Shown here: positions 15,596 through 20,260 of the stretch, in pieces | Layout: the number at the start of each line of letters is the position of its first letter | Numbering within the stretch: position 1 is the stretch's first letter | Assembly: GCA_009927565.1 (NCBI GenBank) | Contig: RFMT01000251.1 | Coordinates: 1 to 20,260 of the forward strand | Length of the DNA stretch: 20,260 nucleotides | Origin: Acidimicrobiia bacterium | GTDB lineage: Bacteria > Actinomycetota > Acidimicrobiia > Acidimicrobiales > Ilumatobacteraceae | Direction: 5' to 3' | Translations under genes and position numbers: made by a program | Notes under the pieces: model-generated | Databases searched by the model: none | What the model was told of the DNA's origin: nothing | The model's input: only the letters and a program-made list of their open reading frames with translations

Positions 15596-16598
15596 CTTTT
15601 TTACCCGCATTTAGTAGTGCGGCGACGATTATAAGAGGCGCGTAAGCAATTATTATCCCGAAAATCGGGATTATCTTTGACTCGGTAACTAGCCAAGCGA
15701 TAGGCAGTAAGAAAAGTAAATTTATTGCGCCAACTCCTAGAGAAACTGGCAAATGACGATTTAGTTTTTTACTTAGGTGCTGATAGGCATGTGTTCGGTG
15801 CGCAATGTAAACACGTTCACGCGATAGAAGTCTTCGAAGCAAAGTAACCGTCGCATCTGTGACAAAAATTCCATGAAGAATAATCATCGACCAGGCAACT
15901 AATGGTTCATCTTTAGCGATAACCAGTGAAATCACCGCAGTTATAAATCCGATGAAACCGCTACCGACGTCACCGAGAAATATTTTTGCGGGAGGCAGAT
16001 TAAAGAATAAAAATCCCAAAATTGACGCTGTTAGTACTACAAAGACTTTCCAAAGGTCATTTTCAGTGCTAGCGAGCAGCAAAACTGCAACACCAGCCGA
16101 TGTGGTGAAAGTTTGAACACCAGTAATTAAGTCGATGCCATCCATGAAGTTAAACAAGTTGAGCATCCAAACCAGATAGACGACTGCGGCGATGTCGCCT
16201 GCGAGACCAAAATTGATCGTTGAGTTCGCAAGCGGCAATTCTGGCAATCCACCTGCAAGCCAGACCGCAATCACTGCGCAAGTGAAATGTCCGACGAGCC
16301 GCCATTTTGCCGAAGTTAGGTGCCCGCGATCATCTAGCAAGCCGATAAGTGCAACTATTAGTCCAGGTAGGGCAATTGCCAAAAAGACATCATCTGAAAT
16401 CGAGTTATCAACTAACAGTGCAAGCAAGCCGAGAAGAAACGCGACGACAACTGCCAGACCTGCGCCGCGAGGTGTCGGCGAAGTATGCGAACTCCGTTCG
16501 TTAGGTATATCTAAACGGTTGGTTTTTAGTGCTGACTTTTGTATTAACAAAGTCAACGTAAAGCCAATAGTTACAACGACTGCAAATATTGCGATCAC
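15588..16598 (-). CDS. WecA/WbpL-like polyprenyl-phosphate sugar-1-phosphate transferase
   Basis: A membrane enzyme that starts a glycan by moving a sugar-1-phosphate (commonly an N-acetyl amino sugar) from its UDP form onto undecaprenyl phosphate. The 336-residue polytopic protein shows about ten hydrophobic segments and the family's loops: ERSSHTSPTPRGAGLAV (about 34-50), GLLDDRGHLTSAKWRL (about 86-101), LFNFMDGIDLITG with its catalytic Asp, KIFLGDVGSGF, and HRTHAYQHLSKK, whose HxxHxYQ form is typical of the WbpL-type O-antigen branch and unlike the HHH of MraY. The start GTG 16598 overlaps the upstream stop by 4 nt (GTGA). It is the last gene of a five-gene polysaccharide operon. The sugar specificity is an inference. 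Confidence 0.88.
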   Translation of the reverse strand: MIAIFAVVVTIGFTLTLLIQKSALKTNRLDIPNERSSHTSPTPRGAGLAVVVAFLLGLLALLVDNSISDDVFLAIALPGLIVALIGLLDDRGHLTSAKWRLVGHFTCAVIAVWLAGGLPELPLANSTINFGLAGDIAAVVYLVWMLNLFNFMDGIDLITGVQTFTTSAGVAVLLLASTENDLWKVFVVLTASILGFLFFNLPPAKIFLGDVGSGFIGFITAVISLVIAKDEPLVAWSMIILHGIFVTDATVTLLRRLLSRERVYIAHRTHAYQHLSKKLNRHLPVSLGVGAINLLFLLPIAWLVTESKIIPIFGIIIAYAPLIIVAALLNAGKKVN

Positions 16599-17495
16599 GT
16601 CGCACTACTTTTGAACGCAGCGACCGTCATTGCTATCTCGTCTTGTAAATTAAAAGGCGCACGCCAACCAAGCATTTGTTTCGTTTGAGAGATATCCAAT
16701 TGAAATGACCCACAAAGCCCGTCATATGCACGAGGTTTGCCGATAATTTGACTGCCCAACTTCAAGATTGGTAGTGGCACGTTTACTAGCCGCGCTGGTT
16801 TGTCCATTGCAGCCGCAATTGTTTTCAGCAATTCTGTTGTAGAAACATCATGGTCATCTGAAACATTGAATATTTGATTTTTTGCCGCGCTATTCGTAGC
16901 ACAGTTCTCAACCAGGTCGGCTAGGTTTCTCACGCTCACCAGACTGCGCAGATTACGCGCACTACCAAGCGGCAACGGCAGCCCACTTTTCACCCATTTC
17001 AACATCGACAAAAAGTTTGCTTTTACACGCGGGCCATAGACAAGCGGTGGCCGAATGATCGTGTAAGCGAACTGGTTTTGCAGGCTGATTTTTTGCAGGG
17101 CATCTTCGGCCGCAATTTTTGAACTTGCATACGGAGAAATTGCATGTAACCGGTCGCCAACCACAAAGGCTTTGCCATTTTGGCTTTGTTCCCGTAAATA
17201 ACTGAGGTACTAACGAAAATCATATGTTTGTTGGTTTTGGCCATCTGTTTTGCGAGTGTTTCTGTCAAATCTGTATTCACAGTTTTGTAAATTTGGTCAT
17301 CTGAAGCATTTGTTGAAACATGGGCTCGGCCCGCCAGGTGCACAAGTACTTCGCAGTCGTCGACTTGACTTTGCCACTCGCGATTATTTGCATTACTAAT
17401 CGTGCATTGAGAATTGAGACTTCATGGCGCTCTTTTAGAAACGGCACTAGGTGTGAGCCGATGAATCCGGTTGCTCCAGTGACGAGAATCTTCAT
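16595..17495 (-). CDS. NAD-dependent sugar epimerase/reductase, extended SDR (frame disrupted twice)
   Basis: An extended SDR enzyme acting on nucleotide sugars (UDP-sugar 4-epimerase or 4-ketoreductase, WbpV/GalE-like). Three frames together give the whole family pattern: KILVTGATGFIGSHLVPFL (Rossmann GxxGxxG, residues 2-20), then LVHLAGRAHVSTNASDDQIY, FVSTSVIYG, SPYASSKIAAEDAL (Tyr-xxx-Lys), TIIRPPLVYGP and QIFNVSDDHDVSTTELL. One shift lies between about 17340 and 17422, probably near 17405-17415. The other is at AAA 17165-17167 (one T missing: KPFVVGDRLHAISPY). Two added bases give exactly 300 aa. Both ends overlap their neighbours by 4 nt (ATGA at 17495, GTGA at 16598), which argues the gene is intact in the organism. 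It would supply the sugar used by the WecA-like enzyme. Confidence 0.85.
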
Positions 17496-18634
17496 AAATT
17501 GTAAAACGAATCATAAACGCGATGTGTTTGATTGATAATGATTTCATTCGCGTACTCCGTTTCTGCTTTACGGCGGTTTTCTTCGCCCATCAACTTTCGT
17601 AGGTTTGGATCTTGCGCAAGTTTTTCGATCGCAGATGCCAGGGCCTGCGCGTCGCGAGGCTGCACTAGTAGGCCGTTAACCATGTGGGTGACGACTTCAC
17701 GGCAGCCAGGAACATCAGTAGTGACGATTGGGCGACCAACAGATGCGGCCTCAATCAACGATTTGGGCAGACCTTCGCGATACGAAGGGAGACAAGCAAT
17801 ATGGCTTTCAGCAAGAAGTTCGGCGATATCGGTTCGCGCCCCAAGCCAGGTGACATCTGTCGATTTAGCAAGACTGGCGATCTCTTCTGAATTCATTGAA
17901 GTTGGGTTGCCATCATCAATGTCACCGGCTAAAGAAAACTGAATAGCACTATTTTTTGAATGCACGATCTTTGCTGCGCCAATGAACTCGAATACGCCTT
18001 TGTCGCGTAGCAACCTTGAGACCATTATCACTTTGATTGGTTCGGCTGGTTCGGGTCGTTGTGAAAATTTATGAACATCAACGCCGGCACCCTTGATTAG
18101 TGCAATCGAATCGCGACGTGCAAAGCCACCCGAAACCAAATTATTGAAATCATCATGATTTTCAATAATTACGCGCCGGTTTTTGTTTCTTAACACATAA
18201 CGGATTAGCACTTTGACAATAGGACGCAACACGCGCGCCTTGCTTTCTTCCGATGTGAATACATATCCCATGCCAACTGGCGCATTGACAATGTTTCGTA
18301 TGCCAGCAAATTGCGCTGCAAGAGACCCAAGCACGACTGGCTTCAGAGCAATGTTGTGCACAATGTCGGGTTTGATTCTTTTTAAAGTTGACCTCAATTT
18401 AAAAACAGTTGCAAGTTCAGTAATTGGGTTTAAACCACGGCGCGAAAACTCAATATTCTCGGTTGAAAGACCATATTCACGGAGCTCTCTCGCTGAATCT
18501 CGACATCGAGTTATCACAGTTACTTTGTATCCCGCATCAACTGCAGCAACTGCACGATCAAAAAAGTGCGACTTAAAGAACCAATCTTCAGTAATTACGT
18601 AGACCAGATGTCGAGAGCAATCAGCATCGTTCAT
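17492..18634 (-). CDS. GT4 family glycosyltransferase (PglA/CapM-like)
   Basis: A 380-residue cytoplasmic or membrane-associated GT-B enzyme that adds a sugar to the growing lipid-linked oligosaccharide. The N-terminal domain begins HLVYVITEDWFFKSHF and includes RIKPDIVHNIALKP; the C-terminal GT4 domain has VIMVSRLLRDKGVFEFI (about residues 200-216) and the donor-binding E-x7-E segment PSYREGLPKSLIEAASVGRP (about 292-311). Length and order match GT4 enzymes of O-antigen and N-glycan clusters that act right after the initiating transferase. ATG 18634 overlaps the upstream stop (ATGA, 18631-18634), and the stop overlaps the epimerase start the same way. The donor sugar is not predictable. It contains an 11-bp inverted repeat (18139-18170). 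Confidence 0.9.
   Translation of the reverse strand: MNDADCSRHLVYVITEDWFFKSHFFDRAVAAVDAGYKVTVITRCRDSARELREYGLSTENIEFSRRGLNPITELATVFKLRSTLKRIKPDIVHNIALKPVVLGSLAAQFAGIRNIVNAPVGMGYVFTSEESKARVLRPIVKVLIRYVLRNKNRRVIIENHDDFNNLVSGGFARRDSIALIKGAGVDVHKFSQRPEPAEPIKVIMVSRLLRDKGVFEFIGAAKIVHSKNSAIQFSLAGDIDDGNPTSMNSEEIASLAKSTDVTWLGARTDIAELLAESHIACLPSYREGLPKSLIEAASVGRPIVTTDVPGCREVVTHMVNGLLVQPRDAQALASAIEKLAQDPNLRKLMGEENRRKAETEYANEIIINQTHRVYDSFYNL
18139..18170. repeat. Perfect 11-bp inverted repeat inside the GT4 gene
   Basis: AATTATTGAAA (18139-18149) and TTTCAATAATT (18160-18170) are exact reverse complements separated by 10 nt, and the spacer itself contains the palindrome ATCATGAT. It codes for an Asn/Asp-rich stretch (ENHDDFNN) of the glycosyltransferase, so it may be chance or codon-driven. 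A role as a regulator site or pause hairpin has no other support. Confidence 0.4.
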
Positions 18635-19770
18635 GGCTTAGCGAGACTATTTTCTAAACTTTTATGAATTCTGCTCTCGCCGCGCTTTGCAAGCCCGAGA
18701 AGGGCGAGTACGCCCATTGTTGATAAAAACGGCAGATTCTGTCGAGTCGAATTGAAATCTGTTTGAGCGGCGAGCCCCAAAAAGAAGGTAAAAGAAAGAA
18801 ACACTTGAATTCTGTTTAACGAGAACTCGAGTTTTTGTGACAACAGAGTGATGACAAAACAAATTGGAATCAAGAATGAATCAACAAAAATCAACCTCAA
18901 CGAGAGCAAATTTATAACCGACAAGTTCACTGTTCGATCGTCAAATGCTAAAAACTGCAATCCAACTAGATTCGAGAAGAATCTCCACCACGGGTCTTGA
19001 TCAAAAATTTGTGGCGCGACAATTGCGTTTCCATCGCGGATATTTCTTCCGATGATAAATCCATATCCACCAATTGTGAAGGCAAAAAAAGTAACGAGGG
19101 TTAATACAAAATAAATACGTTTGAAATTAAATTTTTTGAAGATCTTTATTGAAAGCCAACCGAAACCAAGTGAAACAGCAAGATGCGGGCGCAGCGGAAG
19201 CAGAACCAATAACGAAAACTGTTTCAAATAAGTATTTTGCCCGAGGAAAAAGTATGTTGTCGCGAGTGCAATTTCAAGATCTCGTAACCCGAGAGTTGAG
19301 AGAAAAATAAATAGTGGTCCGACGAAAAAAATCGCGTGGTAAAGACGAACTCTAAGGTTGTTTTGCTCAAGAAACTTTACACAAACTCGGTACAGCAGCA
19401 ACAAACAAACAGCCTGCAAAAATTTTGTGGCAAGGATTGGTTCAATCCCAAACATGTCAAAAATGCGGACGGGGACGATGATCAAGTAGCGATCGGCAAC
19501 AAACTGTTGTGGTGAAAAGAGCAGACCATTCGTTAATAGTCGTTCATACATTTCAAGCTGGGTCTGTTGATCAGATGAGTAAAAGTTGACTTGATCGACA
19601 CCGTATTTAAGTCTGATCGCAATTACTGAAACAGTCCAGACAAAAACATACAAAATTGAATAGTTGCTGAATTTGCCGTTCTGTCTTGCAATCAGTAGAA
19701 GGGCAAGACCCAAAAGTATCGCTTGACATGAGTAAAACAGCATTAGACCAATCTCGCGATCCATTCCCAC
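18631..19770 (-). CDS. Polytopic membrane protein, putative polysaccharide polymerase (Wzy/EpsG-like)
   Basis: A 379-residue protein with about ten hydrophobic segments and basic loops. It has no motif I can assign with certainty. The layout and position in a glycan operon resemble Wzy/EpsG polymerases, which join lipid-linked repeat units outside the membrane. A GT-C type transferase is an alternative: an early loop after the second helix has KYGVDQVNFYSSDQQTQLEM. Up to three starts are possible. ATG 19743, whose A is shared with the TAA of the deacetylase gene (TAATG), gives a start right at the first helix; the longer form from 19770 overlaps that gene by 28 nt. The stop overlaps the GT4 start (ATGA). 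The gene looks AT-richer than the clpC-radA block. Confidence 0.65.
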   Translation of the reverse strand: MGMDREIGLMLFYSCQAILLGLALLLIARQNGKFSNYSILYVFVWTVSVIAIRLKYGVDQVNFYSSDQQTQLEMYERLLTNGLLFSPQQFVADRYLIIVPVRIFDMFGIEPILATKFLQAVCLLLLYRVCVKFLEQNNLRVRLYHAIFFVGPLFIFLSTLGLRDLEIALATTYFFLGQNTYLKQFSLLVLLPLRPHLAVSLGFGWLSIKIFKKFNFKRIYFVLTLVTFFAFTIGGYGFIIGRNIRDGNAIVAPQIFDQDPWWRFFSNLVGLQFLAFDDRTVNLSVINLLSLRLIFVDSFLIPICFVITLLSQKLEFSLNRIQVFLSFTFFLGLAAQTDFNSTRQNLPFLSTMGVLALLGLAKRGESRIHKSLENSLAKP

Positions 19771-20260
19771 TGACCAAAAAGTTTTTGTTGCAAAACTTTC
19801 TTAGAGTCTTGTCCCCAGATGTCAATGCGAGGAATTTCGAGCTTCTTTTTACCAACTTCAAAAACACCCCAGTTGCTTGTTGCGGCAAATTCGAAACCAA
19901 TTTCCGAGGCAATTCGCAAAACATTGTCGTTATAAGAGCCATGTGGGTAGCTCAATGTGGTAACTGGCTTTTGAATTACCTGCTCAAGCCAGTCTTTGCT
20001 GTGTTTTAAATCGCTCTTGACATCTTGCGGTGACATTTTGGCCAGATGTGAATGTGCATGTCCATGGCTGCCGATTGTCGCACCTGAAATTTTGTTGAGT
20101 TCAATCAGTTCTTGCTGGTTGAGAAACTTTGAATCACCTGAGGTGATATTCGCCGAGGCCACAAAAACTGTGAATGGCAAGTTTTTTTCTTCGAGCGCTT
20201 GTGCGGCGATGGTCAAAGTATCTCGGTAGCCGTCATCAAATGTGATGGTGATGCCAGATT
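19743..20260 (-). CDS. NodB-type polysaccharide deacetylase (5' truncated by window edge)
   Basis: A carbohydrate esterase family 4 enzyme that removes acetyl groups from N-acetylated sugars of a polymer or lipid-linked precursor. The open frame reaches the window edge and begins inside the first motif, GITITFDDGYRDTL (Asp pair). The second motif is IGSHGHAHSHL (His-xxx-His, metal binding). The third is TLSYPHGSYND. The N-terminus, and any signal peptide or anchor, is outside the window, so its place in the cell cannot be judged. The stop TAA overlaps the next gene's likely ATG by 1 nt (TAATG). Context suggests it trims acetyl groups on the surface glycan made by the downstream genes. Confidence 0.9.
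   Translation of the reverse strand, partial: SGITITFDDGYRDTLTIAAQALEEKNLPFTVFVASANITSGDSKFLNQQELIELNKISGATIGSHGHAHSHLAKMSPQDVKSDLKHSKDWLEQVIQKPVTTLSYPHGSYNDNVLRIASEIGFEFAATSNWGVFEVGKKKLEIPRIDIWGQDSKKVLQQKLFGQWEWIARLV

Noticed and set aside
16192..16614. A 140-codon + strand open frame opposite the WecA-like gene
   Set aside because: It is a shadow frame of a conserved membrane enzyme, with no start context or motif.
5508..17495. Programmed ribosomal frameshifting as the explanation for all the broken genes
   Set aside because: The sites lack consistent slippery heptamers and downstream structures, and the genes are unrelated; only the A7 site at 3929-3935 is a reasonable slippage candidate.
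1..20260. CRISPR arrays, tRNA/rRNA genes, IS elements, prophage or toxin-antitoxin genes
   Set aside because: No repeated spacer units, cloverleaf-like sequence, transposase motifs or terminal repeats were seen by eye; almost all of the window is accounted for by housekeeping, tad and glycan genes.

Overview
The window looks like a chromosomal segment of an actinobacterium, probably from the Acidimicrobiia (Ilumatobacter-like, aquatic). This is an inference from content, not a database result: a Tad pilus operon ending in a SARP/BTAD-type regulator, ClpC with an LppM-like lipoprotein and RadA, a deazaflavin (F420)-type nitroreductase, many GTG/TTG starts, and 1- to 4-nt gene overlaps. Base composition appears balanced to slightly AT-rich, which is low for the phylum.

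Layout. (1) 1-5590, + strand: the distal part of a tad (Flp-type pilus/secretion) operon. It holds the C-terminus of the TadA/CpaF ATPase, TadB, TadC, a small pilin-like protein behind a strong Shine-Dalgarno, three TadE/TadG-like pseudopilins, a small membrane protein, and a membrane-anchored protein with a SARP-like winged helix and BTAD domain. The last two may be one gene. (2) 11010-5508, - strand: clpC, an LppM-like lipoprotein, radA and a DPM1-type polyprenol-phosphate mannosyltransferase, which overlaps the tad operon tail-to-tail by 83 nt. (3) 11190-12179, + strand: a long-chain polyprenyl diphosphate synthase, converging on 12711-12202 (-), a protein with a dual-specificity-phosphatase-like layout whose catalytic Cys is Ala. 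A perfect 12-bp inverted repeat holding both stop codons separates them. (4) 15112-12835, - strand: rmuC, a 49-aa membrane protein and tilS. A DUF385 nitroreductase diverges from rmuC across 33 nt. (5) 20260-15588, - strand: a tightly overlapping surface-polysaccharide operon with a NodB deacetylase (partial), a polytopic membrane protein, a GT4 glycosyltransferase, an SDR epimerase/reductase and a WecA/WbpL-like initiating phosphosugar transferase.

A dominant signal is frame disruption. dpm1, radA, tilS and the epimerase gene (twice) are each broken by an apparent 1-nt indel, four of the five at a short A/T run. A possible sixth sits at an A7 run in the tad regulator. Restoring the base gives a full-length, family-typical product each time (244, 456, 297 and 300 aa). 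Because tilS is normally essential and the genes keep intact boundaries and overlaps, I read these mainly as sequencing or assembly errors, though real mutations or slippage cannot be excluded from the sequence alone.

I did not find a clear new multi-gene defence or mobile system. The most unusual items are the phosphatase-like protein lacking its nucleophile, the membrane-bound BTAD regulator in the tad operon, and the stop-codon-bearing stem-loop. I saw no tRNA, rRNA, IS element or CRISPR array, and no gene-free stretch exceeds 300 bases.
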